Source: Corynebacterium uberis (GTDB lineage: Bacteria > Actinomycetota > Actinomycetes > Mycobacteriales > Mycobacteriaceae). Taken from it: a stretch of DNA of 64,000 nucleotides. The notes beneath the pieces were generated by a model. That model worked only from the letters and a program-made list of their open reading frames with translations, did no database searches and was not told the origin of the DNA. The stretch is from the NCBI RefSeq assembly GCF_020616335.1, contig NZ_CP085051.1, positions 2,294,001 to 2,358,000 of the forward strand, given 5' to 3'. Numbering within the stretch: the first letter of the stretch is position 1; each line of letters opens with the position of its first letter. Both the position numbers and the translations under genes were made by a program. Shown here one piece after another: positions 18,651 to 26,968 of this stretch.

Positions 18651-20105
18651 ATGAGCTCAGAGAAGTCGAGTCACAGAGACGACACATTCGACTCTAAAGA
18701 CGTCTACGCAGACAAGGCCGCCGGGGTTTCGCCCACCGGACAACCGGAACCCGGCGCACAGCGCCGCGCCACCGAGGACCTGCCGCGGGTCATCGCCGAA
18801 CTCGCCGGCGAACAAGACCCCGGCGCGGCAGACGGGAGTGCAGGCGGCGAAGAACCCGCCGTCACCGACCGCGCCGTGATCATCGGGCGCGACGGGCGCT
18901 GGGTCGCCGGGTGGGCGCTGCGCTTTATCATCCTCGTCGCCGCCGGGGCGATCCTGCTCAAAGGGATCGGCCTATTTTGGGTGGCGCTACTACCGGCCAT
19001 CCTGGCGCTGATTATCTGCACCGTGCTCTGGCCGCCCGTCAAGTGGCTCCGCGACCATAAGTTCCCCTCCGCCGCAGCCACCATCACCGTCATCCTGGGC
19101 GCGTTCGCCGTCTTCGGCGGCGTCATCGGCGGCATCGCCCCGTCGATCGCCCACCAGGTTCCGGAAATGATCGACCGCGCCACCGAGGGCGTGCGCCGCC
19201 TCCAAGAATGGGTCCAAGGCCCGCCGCTCAACGTCGAACTCGGCGAATTCAATGGCGTCCTGGACCAGGTCACCGGCTTTGTCCAGGAGCGCGGCACGGC
19301 GATTGCCACCGGCGTGTTCACCGGCCTATCCTCCGCCAGCTCCGCCGCAGTCACCCTCCTGGTGACCTTCGTGCTGGTGTTCTTCTTCCTCAAAGACGGC
19401 ACCAGGTTCCTGCCCTGGATGCGCACCCTGACCGGCGGCAACGCCGGCTGGCACCTCACCGAGGTGCTCTCGCGCACGTGGAACACCCTGGCCGGGTTCG
19501 TCCGCGCCCAGGCGCTCGTGTCCTTCGTGGACGCGATCTTCATTGGCATCGGCCTGGTGGTGCTCAAGGTGCCGCTGGCCCTGGCCCTGGCCGTGGTGAC
19601 CTTCTTCGCCGGGTTCATCCCCATCGTCGGCGCGGTATCCGCCGGCGCGATCTCCGTGCTGCTCGCCCTGGTGTCCAACGGCACCACCAACGCGCTACTG
19701 GTATTGGGCCTGATCATCCTGGTCCAGCAGCTCGAGGGCAACGTACTCTCCCCAATCATCCAGTCCAAGGCCATGAACCTGCACGCGGCGATCGTGCTGC
19801 TGGCCGTGACCATCGGCTCGACGCTCTTTGGCATCGTCGGCGCCTTCTTGGCCGTGCCCGTGGCCGCCACCCTGGCGGTGTGGCTGCGCTACCACTCGGA
19901 AATGGTGGCCCTGCGCGCCGGCGAAATCACCGTCGATGACATCAAGATCGCCACCGCCCAAGGCGAGACAATGACCGCGCACGAAGGCTTTACCGCCGTA
20001 CGCGATCACCTGGCCGGCCTGACCACCCGCAAGGATGCCGGTGCGGGGGCGCCGGCCACCGCTGTCAAGGCGTCTGAACTGCTCAAGGACGCCAAAGAGT
20101 CCTAG
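18651..20105 (+). CDS. AI-2E/PerM family membrane permease
   Basis: This is a 484-residue AI-2E (PerM/TqsA) family protein. A charged, disordered N terminus of about 85 residues is followed by about eight hydrophobic segments. The family's soluble region between helices (IDRATEGVRRLQEWVQG, about 175-215) and the typical GFIPIVGAVSAGAISVLLAL and QQLEGNVLSPIIQSKAMNLH blocks are present. Family proteins export small molecules or sodium; the substrate is unknown. ATG 18651 is preferred over GTG 18645. Its stop codon shares a CTAG with that of the convergent small membrane gene. Confidence 0.88.
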   Translation: MSSEKSSHRDDTFDSKDVYADKAAGVSPTGQPEPGAQRRATEDLPRVIAELAGEQDPGAADGSAGGEEPAVTDRAVIIGRDGRWVAGWALRFIILVAAGAILLKGIGLFWVALLPAILALIICTVLWPPVKWLRDHKFPSAAATITVILGAFAVFGGVIGGIAPSIAHQVPEMIDRATEGVRRLQEWVQGPPLNVELGEFNGVLDQVTGFVQERGTAIATGVFTGLSSASSAAVTLLVTFVLVFFFLKDGTRFLPWMRTLTGGNAGWHLTEVLSRTWNTLAGFVRAQALVSFVDAIFIGIGLVVLKVPLALALAVVTFFAGFIPIVGAVSAGAISVLLALVSNGTTNALLVLGLIILVQQLEGNVLSPIIQSKAMNLHAAIVLLAVTIGSTLFGIVGAFLAVPVAATLAVWLRYHSEMVALRAGEITVDDIKIATAQGETMTAHEGFTAVRDHLAGLTTRKDAGAGAPATAVKASELLKDAKES

Positions 20106-20329
20106 CCGTGCTGGGGCTGGGGCTGGGGGGCTTCCTTGTGGGCCAGCGGCCAGAAGATCACAATGAGCACGGCAGTCAGCCCGAGGGCGCCGGTGACCCA
20201 CAGGGCTGATTCCAGGTGGATCAACGCAAGCGGCCAATAGAGCAGCCAGCCCAGGATCAGCCCTGGGAGCAGACACAACAGCATGCGCCGGCACTGCGTG
20301 GCCCTGGCACTGGTCTCCGTCATGAGCAT
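20102..20329 (-). CDS. Small two-helix membrane protein
   Basis: This 75-residue hypothetical protein begins MLMTETSARATQCRRMLL and has two transmembrane stretches (about residues 15-35 and 40-62), then a polar KEAPQPQPQHG tail. An AAGGGA site precedes ATG 20329; ATG 20323 is also possible. Its stop overlaps that of the AI-2E permease gene on the other strand (CTAG at 20102-20105). It has no recognised family. Confidence 0.6.
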   Translation of the reverse strand: MLMTETSARATQCRRMLLCLLPGLILGWLLYWPLALIHLESALWVTGALGLTAVLIVIFWPLAHKEAPQPQPQHG

Positions 20330-20453
20330 GATGCGGCAGTCCCTTCTGCGTGATGAGCATGCATCTGCCAGCAGAATACCGCACATCCCTTGCGTGAGTA
20401 CAGGGTCACCTTTGTGCGATTTTCACGCCGCAGAGCACGGCGGAACGCCCTGC

Positions 20454-21023
20454 CTAGCCGAAAAACTCCATCGCCACGCGCGCCAATTCCTCTGCCCCGC
20501 GGCGGGCGGCGTCTTCCCACGCCACGGACGAGGGGTTGTCCGCATGGTCGCTGACCTGCTTGATCAGGGTGATGGGCACGCCGAAGCGTTGGGCGACAAA
20601 GGCGAGCGCGTGGCCTTCCATGTCTACGAGGTCCGCGTCGGCGGCCAGGCGGTCGCGGGTGGCGGCATCGCCGATGAAGCTATCACCGGTGGTCAGCCGC
20701 GCGGCGGGCAGCGTGGTGGCGGCCGGCAGGTCGAAGGACTGCGGGCACAGCTCCGAGCTGTCGTGCCGGTGGACGTGGGAGATCTCGAAGATTCCGGTGG
20801 ATCCGGACAGGGATCCGGCGGTGCCGATGTTAACGATGCGCCCGGGCAGCCCGGCGGCGGCCTGCGCGCGGGTGAGCAGCATGGTCAGTTCCGTCGTCGC
20901 ACGCGTGGTGCCGATCCCGGTGACAAGTAGTGGCGCGGTGTCCGGGAGGGCGAGGGCTTCCGCGTGGGTGGCGGCGACAAACAGCGTGGCGCCGGGGCGC
21001 AGGGTTCCGATGATCCTGGTCAC
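20454..21023 (-). CDS. MTA/SAH nucleosidase-like protein
   Basis: This is a 189-residue nucleoside phosphorylase/MTAN-fold protein. The key segment VDMEGHALAFVAQRF matches the family's (D/E)MExxA block that binds the ribose hydroxyls. The glycine-rich substrate loop is NIGTAGSL (about residue 73), and a late Asp lies in VSDHADNPS. Family members cleave methylthioadenosine or S-adenosylhomocysteine. The protein is shorter than typical MTAN (about 230), so substrate assignment is tentative. The GTG at 21023 has AAGGAGG directly upstream and is preferred over ATG 21086. It is divergent from the PfpI gene. Confidence 0.75.
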   Translation of the reverse strand: MTRIIGTLRPGATLFVAATHAEALALPDTAPLLVTGIGTTRATTELTMLLTRAQAAAGLPGRIVNIGTAGSLSGSTGIFEISHVHRHDSSELCPQSFDLPAATTLPAARLTTGDSFIGDAATRDRLAADADLVDMEGHALAFVAQRFGVPITLIKQVSDHADNPSSVAWEDAARRGAEELARVAMEFFG

Positions 21024-21103
21024 AGGGGCCTCCTTGAAATATTCAGCGGGCTGGTTACCCTCGGTGGGGCTGTTATTAGTGACCATCCTAAGGAGGTTTG
21101 ACC

Positions 21104-21616
21104 ATGACCATCACCGTCGCCGTCATCGCCCGCGATGATTTTGAGGATTCCGAGCTGACCAGCCCCGTCGAGGCTGTGCGCGCCGCCGGGGCCGACGTGA
21201 CCGTCCTGTCCCCCGAGGCGGGCACCATCACCGGCAAGCACGGCACCAGCGTGACCGTGGACGCCACCACCGCCAGCGCGCAGGCCTCCGACTTCGATGC
21301 GCTGATCCTGCCCGGCGGAACCGGCAACGCGGATCTGTTGCGGCTTGACGACGCCGCCGTGGCCCTGGCCCGCGACATCGTCACCGCCAGCAAGCCCGTG
21401 GCGGCGATCTGCCATGGCGGGTGGCTGCTGACCGACGCCGACGTCCTGCGCGGGCGCACCGTTACCTCCTTCCCCTCGCTGCGCACGGACTTGCGCAACG
21501 CGGGCGCAACGTGGGTGGATGAGGAGGTCCATGTGGACGGCAACCTCATCACTTCGCGCACCCCGGACGATCTGCCGGCGTTCAATAAAGCGCTGGTAGC
21601 CGCGCTGGAAGGCTAG
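21104..21616 (+). CDS. DJ-1/PfpI family protein
   Basis: This 170-residue protein of the DJ-1/PfpI class I glutamine amidotransferase-like superfamily has the nucleophile elbow AAICHGGWLL (Cys about residue 104) and the acidic partner in DDFEDSEL near the N terminus. Such proteins act as deglycases, proteases or stress factors. The start is ATG 21104 with AAGGAGG seven bases upstream. It lies directly before the heat-shock promoter of hsp20 and is separated from it by 112 bases. Confidence 0.9.
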   Translation: MTITVAVIARDDFEDSELTSPVEAVRAAGADVTVLSPEAGTITGKHGTSVTVDATTASAQASDFDALILPGGTGNADLLRLDDAAVALARDIVTASKPVAAICHGGWLLTDADVLRGRTVTSFPSLRTDLRNAGATWVDEEVHVDGNLITSRTPDDLPAFNKALVAALEG

Positions 21617-21651
21617 GTAGTTGAGCGTCTGACGCGCAATTTTGGCGGATC

Positions 21652-21681
21652 GGGAACAAAAGTGAGGCGCGGATAGTTGAG
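21652..21681 (+). promoter_or_regulatory. SigH-type promoter of hsp20
   Basis: GGGAA (21652-21656) and GTTGAG (21676-21681) are separated by 19 bases. The -35/-10 pair is nearly identical to the one upstream of dnaK. It lies about 48 bases before the hsp20 ATG. Confidence 0.7.
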
Positions 21682-21696
21682 TCTGGTGTAAGCAAG
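21676..21696. promoter_or_regulatory. HAIR-like HspR operator of hsp20
   Basis: GTTGAGT-N7-AAGCAAG keeps the exact HAIR spacing, with six of seven matches in the left arm and five of seven in the right. It covers the -10 element of the SigH-type promoter. It is weaker than the dnaK and clpB sites. Confidence 0.55.
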
Positions 21697-21728
21697 TTTC
21701 CACCAGATAGAGACAAGGAGTCCCCCTC

Positions 21729-22169
21729 ATGGCCAACTACACCGATCCGTTCAGCCAGCTCGATGACTTTGCCCGCCACGTTTTTGGCGCCACCCCCTCC
21801 GGGTCCTCGCGCACCCCGCGCTTCATGCCGATGGACCTGTACAAGGCCGGCGAGACCTACGTCTTGACCGCTGACCTGCCCGGGGTGGATCCGGAGAGCA
21901 TTGACATTGACATCGATAACGGCGTGCTCACCATCTCCGCGAAGCGCTCCACCACCCCGGAGGAGGAGTCCGTGGCGTGGATTAACAACGAGCGCTTCTC
22001 TGGCTCCTTCCGCCGCCAGGTGACCTTGAGCGACTCGGTAGACACCGAGTCCATCAGCGCCGACTACGCCAGCGGCGTGCTCACCGTCACCCTGCCCGTC
22101 GCGGAGAAGGCCAAGGCCCGCAAGATCCAGGTCAGCCACACCGAGGCCACCAAGGAGATTGACGCCTAG
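21729..22169 (+). CDS. Small heat-shock protein Hsp20
   Basis: This is a 146-residue alpha-crystallin-type chaperone that holds unfolding proteins for DnaK/ClpB. The crystallin domain (about 38-135) shows YVLTADLPGVDPESIDIDID, RFSGSFRRQVTLSD and the conserved SADYASGVLTVTLP. The C-terminal IxI-type tail is KARKIQVSH. ATG 21729 follows AAGGAG. SigH-like and HspR-like elements upstream place it with clpB and dnaK. Its stop overlaps the stop of cysZ on the other strand (CTAG, 22166-22169). Confidence 0.95.
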   Translation: MANYTDPFSQLDDFARHVFGATPSGSSRTPRFMPMDLYKAGETYVLTADLPGVDPESIDIDIDNGVLTISAKRSTTPEEESVAWINNERFSGSFRRQVTLSDSVDTESISADYASGVLTVTLPVAEKAKARKIQVSHTEATKEIDA

Positions 22170-23086
22170 GCTGCCTGCCGGGCCACCCGAGCATCCGGGG
22201 AGGTTGATTCCACCACCCGGATCCGGCGGCGCGACCGGCGCATCCCGCGCCACGCCAACCCTGCACCGACGATGAGGGCACAGCAGCGCACCGCCGCGAT
22301 GGCCCCCGGGTGCGTCACCCCAACCAGGGACAGCGCAGCCGGCAGATTGAGCACCACCAACAAGGTGCCCACCACCCCGCCCAATGCGGCGGGGTTTGTG
22401 CGTGTTACCAGCCAGGCGGCGATCGGCGCGGCGATCACTCCGCCAACGAGCAGCGCGCCCACGGCGGCCGCGTTGGCCACCAAGTCATCCCACAGGCCCA
22501 GGCCAAAGCCCGCCACCGCAGCCGCGGTGACTAGGAACTCCGCCGTGTTGACGGTGCCCACCACCCGGCGCGGCTCGCTGCGTCCCACCGACAGCAGCGT
22601 GGCCGTGGTCACCGGACCCCAGCCGCCCCCGCCGGAGGCGTCGATGAAGCCGCCGAACAGGCCCAGGCCACCGAGGAAACCGCGCCGATACTCCCGCCCG
22701 GTGCGGACGGCGCTACGCCGGTCCCGGGAAAAGCGCCACGCCAGATTCGCGCCGATGGCCACCAGCACCAGCGCGGTCCACGGGCGGGCCGCGGCCGTGG
22801 ACAATTGGGACAACCCCCACGCCCCGCCGAAGGCGCCCACCGCGCCGGGGACCCCGAGCGCAAGGACGATGCGCCAATCCACGTTGCCAAAACGCCAGTG
22901 GCTCAGCCCGCTGGCCAACGTGGTGCCCAGCTCAGCGGTGTGAACCACCGCGCTGGCTTGGGCGGGGCCCAGGCCGGCCAGGGCGATGAGGATCGTCGTC
23001 GAGGTGGCGCCAAAACCCATGCCCAGCCCGCCATCGACGAGTTGGGCGGCCAGGCCGGCCACGGCGATGAGCAGCAGCGCGGTCAT
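22166..23086 (-). CDS. cysZ: TSUP (TauE/SafE) family transporter of the sulfur operon
   Basis: This 306-residue membrane protein has about eight helices in two TSUP repeats (VDGGLGMGFGATSTT near the N terminus; GFIDASGGGGWGPVTTATLL near residue 130). Its place as last gene of cysIXHDNYZ matches C. glutamicum cysZ, proposed to move sulfate or sulfite across the membrane. The ATG at 23086 overlaps the cysY stop (ATGA), and the C-terminal tail is Arg-rich. It is unrelated to E. coli CysZ despite the name. Confidence 0.88.
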   Translation of the reverse strand: MTALLLIAVAGLAAQLVDGGLGMGFGATSTTILIALAGLGPAQASAVVHTAELGTTLASGLSHWRFGNVDWRIVLALGVPGAVGAFGGAWGLSQLSTAAARPWTALVLVAIGANLAWRFSRDRRSAVRTGREYRRGFLGGLGLFGGFIDASGGGGWGPVTTATLLSVGRSEPRRVVGTVNTAEFLVTAAAVAGFGLGLWDDLVANAAAVGALLVGGVIAAPIAAWLVTRTNPAALGGVVGTLLVVLNLPAALSLVGVTHPGAIAAVRCCALIVGAGLAWRGMRRSRRRIRVVESTSPDARVARQAA

Positions 23087-23736
23087 GGTGTCGCCGCCCG
23101 GTATCGGTCCGCCACCACGCCGGCAAGCGCCAGCCCCAGCGGGGCGTCAACGGTGATGCCGGAGCCGGCGAGCTCGGCGACGAGGGCGTCGCGAAGCAAC
23201 CCCGACGACACCGTCAGCGCCAACACGTGCGCCCCCGGGTGGGCGGCCACCTCAGCAGGGCCGCCCACCGTGGCCAACACCGAGGTGCACGGGGCACCCA
23301 CCGCCTCGCCGACGCGGCTGGCCAGGTCGGCGACGGCAGCATTAGCCTGCGGATCGGAGGATCCCACCGAGTAGATGATGAGCTCGCGGTCGCGGGGGGC
23401 GGCGTCGATAAGCAACTGGGCAATGTCCGCGCCGGTGCCCAGGTGCGGGGCCACCGTGATGTCCAGGCCGGTGTCCTGGCGGGCCTGCTCCACCGCCTCC
23501 GGGACGTCATGACGGTGGTGGTAGGCGTCCGTGAACAGCAGTGGAACCACGGTGGCGTGGGTGTGGCCGTCCGCGCGCAGCTGCGCGGCCGCCCGGGCGA
23601 GCGTGACCTCATCAAAATCGAGGAACGCCGGGATGCCAACGGTGCCCAGCAGGCGGGCGGACGCGGCGGTCAGGGAGACGGCATCGGCGCGGGAATCGGC
23701 GTGGCGGGAACCATGGGAAAGGGTCAGCAGAGGCAT
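23083..23736 (-). CDS. cysY: Sirohydrochlorin ferrochelatase-like CysY
   Basis: This is a 217-residue CbiX/SirB-type chelatase that would insert iron into sirohydrochlorin to make the sirohaem used by CysI. It starts MPLLTLSHGSRHADSR, where the early His belongs to the metal site. VPLLFTDAYHHRHDVPEA gives the second metal-ligand region, and IIYSVGSSDPQAN begins the second half-domain. ATG 23736 has an AAGGAG site and lies 13 bases after the cysN stop. The DNA contains one GTCGATAAGC copy at 23404, reading Leu-Leu-Ile-Asp-Ala. Confidence 0.88.
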   Translation of the reverse strand: MPLLTLSHGSRHADSRADAVSLTAASARLLGTVGIPAFLDFDEVTLARAAAQLRADGHTHATVVPLLFTDAYHHRHDVPEAVEQARQDTGLDITVAPHLGTGADIAQLLIDAAPRDRELIIYSVGSSDPQANAAVADLASRVGEAVGAPCTSVLATVGGPAEVAAHPGAHVLALTVSSGLLRDALVAELAGSGITVDAPLGLALAGVVADRYRAATP

Positions 23737-23749
23737 GAAAAACTCCTTG

Positions 23750-25057
23750 TCAGCGTAAGCGGTGGCCAACCAGACCCGCCGCCAGCGTGGAGCCGGAGGC
23801 GGAATCGGTCAGAAGGAAACAGCCTATCGCCCCGCGGGCCGCATAGTCCTCCACCGGAAGCTCACGGGCCAGCTCCACGCGCACGTGGCAGATGTCATTA
23901 AGGCCCACCGCCTCCGGGTTCGCCGTGTCCTCGCGGCGTCCCGAAATGTCCAGCGCCGACTCGATGGTGGCGATGCGCCCGCGTACCACCGCGGTGCCAT
24001 AGCGCACATCCACCTGGCGGCCCGGGCGCAGCGCCGTCTGGTCCAGGCCCACTACCGTGGCGGGGAAACTGCGCTGCGGGTGCGGCGCCTGCCCGGAGCC
24101 GAGCAGATCGCCGCGCACCACGTCGATGTCCGCGGCCAGGCGCAGCACCACGGAATCGCCCGCACGCGCCTCCTCGGCCGGGCCGTCCGGGGTATCGATG
24201 TGCGTGACCGTGGTCTCCGCCCCCGCCGGCCCCCACACGGACTGGCCCACACGCACCGACCCGGCCGTGATCCGGCCCGCGTACCCGCGGTAGTCCTGCG
24301 CATGCTCCCGGATGACGTACTGCACCGGGAAGCGGAAATCCAGGTCCAAGGCGCGGCCCTGGTTGACCGGGAGGGTCTCCAACAGACCCAGCACGGTGGG
24401 ACCCGTGTACCAGTCCATGCGGGCCGACGGCTCGGCCACGTTGTCGCCCACCAGCGCGGAGACGGGCACCACGTGGAGGTCATCGATACCCAGATCCGCG
24501 GCCAGCTGCCCGGCGCGCGCGGCGATCTCGGCGAAGACCTCCTGCGAGTAGTCCACCAAGTCCATCTTGTTGACCGCCAGGATCACGGTGCGCACCCCCA
24601 GCAAGGCGGCGGCGGTGAGGTGGCGACGGGTCTGCTCTACGACGCCGTGGCGGGCGTCGATAAGCACAACCACCACCTGGGCGGTGGACATGCCGGTGAC
24701 GGTGTTGCGGGTGTACTGCACGTGACCTGGGGTATCGGCCAGGATGAACGTGCGGGCATCGGTGGCAAAGTAGCGGTAGGCCACATCGATGGTGATGCCC
24801 TGCTCGCGCTCGGCGCGCAGGCCGTCAACCAGCAAGGACAGGTCCAGGCCCCCGGGCCCGGAGAACCCGCGAGCAGCTGAGCTGGCCTCCACGGCGGCGA
24901 GCTGGTCCGCCAACACCGCGTGGGTATCATGCAGCAGCCGGCCCACAAAGGTGGACTTGCCGTCATCGACGGAGCCCGCCGTGCACAGCCGCAGGGTCTC
25001 GCGGTGGGTCAAGGGGTGGTCTACCGGGTGGTCCAGGGTAGCGGTGGGCAGCGACAT
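23750..25057 (-). CDS. cysN: Sulfate adenylyltransferase subunit 1 (GTPase)
   Basis: This 435-residue GTPase partners CysD and drives APS formation from sulfate and ATP. Motifs are the P loop GSVDDGKSTFVGRLL (about residue 28), DTPGHVQYTRN, NKMDLVDYS, and beta-barrel domains 2 and 3 from about 230 on. There is no fused APS kinase (CysC) domain. The start codon shares a base with the cysD stop (TGATG). It carries a GTCGATAAGC copy at 24656 (VVLIDA). Confidence 0.96.
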   Translation of the reverse strand: MSLPTATLDHPVDHPLTHRETLRLCTAGSVDDGKSTFVGRLLHDTHAVLADQLAAVEASSAARGFSGPGGLDLSLLVDGLRAEREQGITIDVAYRYFATDARTFILADTPGHVQYTRNTVTGMSTAQVVVVLIDARHGVVEQTRRHLTAAALLGVRTVILAVNKMDLVDYSQEVFAEIAARAGQLAADLGIDDLHVVPVSALVGDNVAEPSARMDWYTGPTVLGLLETLPVNQGRALDLDFRFPVQYVIREHAQDYRGYAGRITAGSVRVGQSVWGPAGAETTVTHIDTPDGPAEEARAGDSVVLRLAADIDVVRGDLLGSGQAPHPQRSFPATVVGLDQTALRPGRQVDVRYGTAVVRGRIATIESALDISGRREDTANPEAVGLNDICHVRVELARELPVEDYAARGAIGCFLLTDSASGSTLAAGLVGHRLR

Positions 25058-25953
25058 CAGAAGTAGCCTTCCTTCTTGCGGTCTTCCATGGCGGATTCGC
25101 TGAGCCTGTCATCGGCGCGGGTCGCACCGCGCTCAGTCAGCGTGGAGGTGGCGATTTCTACAAGCACCTCAGCGACGGTGCTGGCGGTGGACTCCACCGC
25201 GCCGGTACAGGACATATCGCCCACCGTGCGGTAGCGCACCCGCCGACGCTGCAGCTCCTCGCCCTTGCCCGGCCCACCCCACTGGCCCGGGGTCAGCCAC
25301 ATGCCGTCGCGGGAAAAGACCTCCCGCTCGTGGGAAAAGTAGATGCTGGGCAGCTCGATGTCGCGGGCGCCGATGTATTCCCAGACGTCACTTTCCGTCC
25401 AGTTAGAAATGGGGAACACCCGAATGTTCTCCCCCGGCAGGTGCCCGCCGTTGTACAGGTCCCACAGCTCCGGGCGCTGGCGGCGCGGATCCCAGCCGCC
25501 GAAAGAATCGCGCACCGAAAAGACGCGCTCCTTGGCCCGCGCGCGCTCCTCATCCCGGCGCGCCCCGCCGAGCACGGCCGTATAGCCCTGCTCGGCGATG
25601 GTCTCTACCAGCGGGACCGTCTGCAAGGGGTTGCGGGTGCCATCCGGGCGCTCAGCCAGCTCGCCGCGGTCGATCCAGTCCTGGACGCGCGCCACGCGCA
25701 GGCGCGCCCCGGTGCGCTCAACCAGACGATCCCGAAACTCCAAGACCTCCGGGAAGTTGTGGCCGGTATCCACGTGCAGCAGCTCGAAGGGCACCGGGGC
25801 AGGGGCGAAGGCCCGGCGCGCGAGCTCGAAGACCACCACGGAGTCCTTGCCGCCCGAAAACAGCAGCGCCGCCTTATCAAACTGGCCGGCGACCTCGCGC
25901 AGGATGTGGATGGATTCGCTTTCCAGGTCGTGCAGGTGGGGAGAAAGTGTCAT
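25057..25953 (-). CDS. cysD: Sulfate adenylyltransferase subunit 2
   Basis: This is the 298-residue catalytic ATP-sulfurylase subunit of the PAPS-reductase-like PP-loop fold. The PP loop is ALLFSGGKDSVVVFELA (about residue 35). The conserved FPISNWTESDVWEYI and the C-terminal RYRTVGDMSCTGAVES are present. ATG 25953 overlaps the cysH stop (ATGA). It works with CysN. Confidence 0.97.
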   Translation of the reverse strand: MTLSPHLHDLESESIHILREVAGQFDKAALLFSGGKDSVVVFELARRAFAPAPVPFELLHVDTGHNFPEVLEFRDRLVERTGARLRVARVQDWIDRGELAERPDGTRNPLQTVPLVETIAEQGYTAVLGGARRDEERARAKERVFSVRDSFGGWDPRRQRPELWDLYNGGHLPGENIRVFPISNWTESDVWEYIGARDIELPSIYFSHEREVFSRDGMWLTPGQWGGPGKGEELQRRRVRYRTVGDMSCTGAVESTASTVAEVLVEIATSTLTERGATRADDRLSESAMEDRKKEGYF

Positions 25954-26732
25954 GGGTGAAGTCCGCATTCTGTGTGTCCGTCAGCAAAAACGCGTCCCGA
26001 GCGGGCATCCGCCCCCTCGGCGACGGGGAAGGTCAGCGGGGCGCAGCCGATCGAGCGATAGCCCTGCAAGGTCAGTGGGTGAATGATGAGGTCACGCTCC
26101 GCGATAAACCGGTCCGTGTCCTCCAACGTCCAGGTCACCAGGGGGGAGATTTTCAACCGCCCCGTGCGATCCAGGCTCAGCGCCGGGGTGTGCGCCCGGT
26201 GCGCGGAATCCGCCCGCCGCAGCCCCGTGACCCACCCCGCGTACGGGTCCATGGCCATGTTCAGCGGCTCCACCTTGCGCATCCGGTTGTAGGCCGCCGT
26301 GTCGCGGGCGTAGAGGCGCGGGCCGTAGACGCGGTCCTGCTCCTTAGGCGTCAGCAGCGGGGTGACCCGCACCAGGGGCAGGTCCGGGTAGCGGCGCTCC
26401 ACCTTCGCGGCGGTGTCGAGCGTTTCCGGGAAATGGAAGCCAGTGTCAATGAACAGCAGGTCCGCGTCCAGGTGGGCGTCATGGGCGAGCTCGGCCAGGA
26501 CGGTGTTTTCCATGGACATGGTCACCGCCAGGCGCCCGGGGGCGTGCTCGGCGGCCCAGGCGATGATCTCGGCGGCGGGGGCATTGCTCAGCCGGTCCGC
26601 CCAGGTGTCCACGAGCGCGCGGTTGGCCTGCGCCACCTGCGGCGGCAGGGGTGCGGTATCGCGAGTACCCGGCGGGGAGATCGCGGGGTCTGTCCAATGG
26701 GCACCTGCACCCAGTAGATCGACGTTGCTCAT
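25950..26732 (-). CDS. cysH: Adenylylsulfate / PAPS reductase CysH
   Basis: This 260-residue reductase turns activated sulfate into sulfite. The core is MSMENTVLAELA, IDTGFHFPETLDTAAKVE and the catalytic C-terminal ECGLH. Iron-sulfur APS reductases carry a Cys-Cys pair before RKV and a CxxC before the tail. Here the first reads AYNRMRKVEPL and the second CAPLT, so three of four cluster cysteines are absent, as in the PAPS-type enzyme. No cysC is visible in this operon, which leaves the true substrate open. ATG 26732 overlaps the cysX stop. Confidence 0.93.
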   Translation of the reverse strand: MSNVDLLGAGAHWTDPAISPPGTRDTAPLPPQVAQANRALVDTWADRLSNAPAAEIIAWAAEHAPGRLAVTMSMENTVLAELAHDAHLDADLLFIDTGFHFPETLDTAAKVERRYPDLPLVRVTPLLTPKEQDRVYGPRLYARDTAAYNRMRKVEPLNMAMDPYAGWVTGLRRADSAHRAHTPALSLDRTGRLKISPLVTWTLEDTDRFIAERDLIIHPLTLQGYRSIGCAPLTFPVAEGADARSGRVFADGHTECGLHP

Positions 26733-26968
26733 GGTGCCTCCTTGTGTTTGCGTAAGTGTTCGGTGAGAGCCTGGTTTGTGGACGGCGCTGGGGCCGGCCG
26801 CTGCGGCGGATCGTCCTGGCCGAAGTAGCGCACCTCGAAGACGCGCATGCACTCCTCGCACAGCCAGGCAAACTCGCTTTCTGTGTCCGGAAAGAGCTGC
26901 TCGCCGGCGCAGTAGGGGCAGTACAGCGGGTGATTTCTGTTGGGGTTGGGCCGGCGGCGCAGGCTCAT
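26729..26968 (-). CDS. cysX: CysX small CxxC protein
   Basis: This 79-residue protein matches the small gene found between cysI and cysH in corynebacteria. It has two CxxC pairs, YCPYCAGEQLFPDTESEFAWLCEEC (spanning about residues 16-40), a zinc-ribbon or metal-binding layout. In C. glutamicum it is thought to supply electrons or assist the sulfite reductase. ATG 26968 overlaps the cysI stop (ATGA). Confidence 0.88.
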   Translation of the reverse strand: MSLRRRPNPNRNHPLYCPYCAGEQLFPDTESEFAWLCEECMRVFEVRYFGQDDPPQRPAPAPSTNQALTEHLRKHKEAP

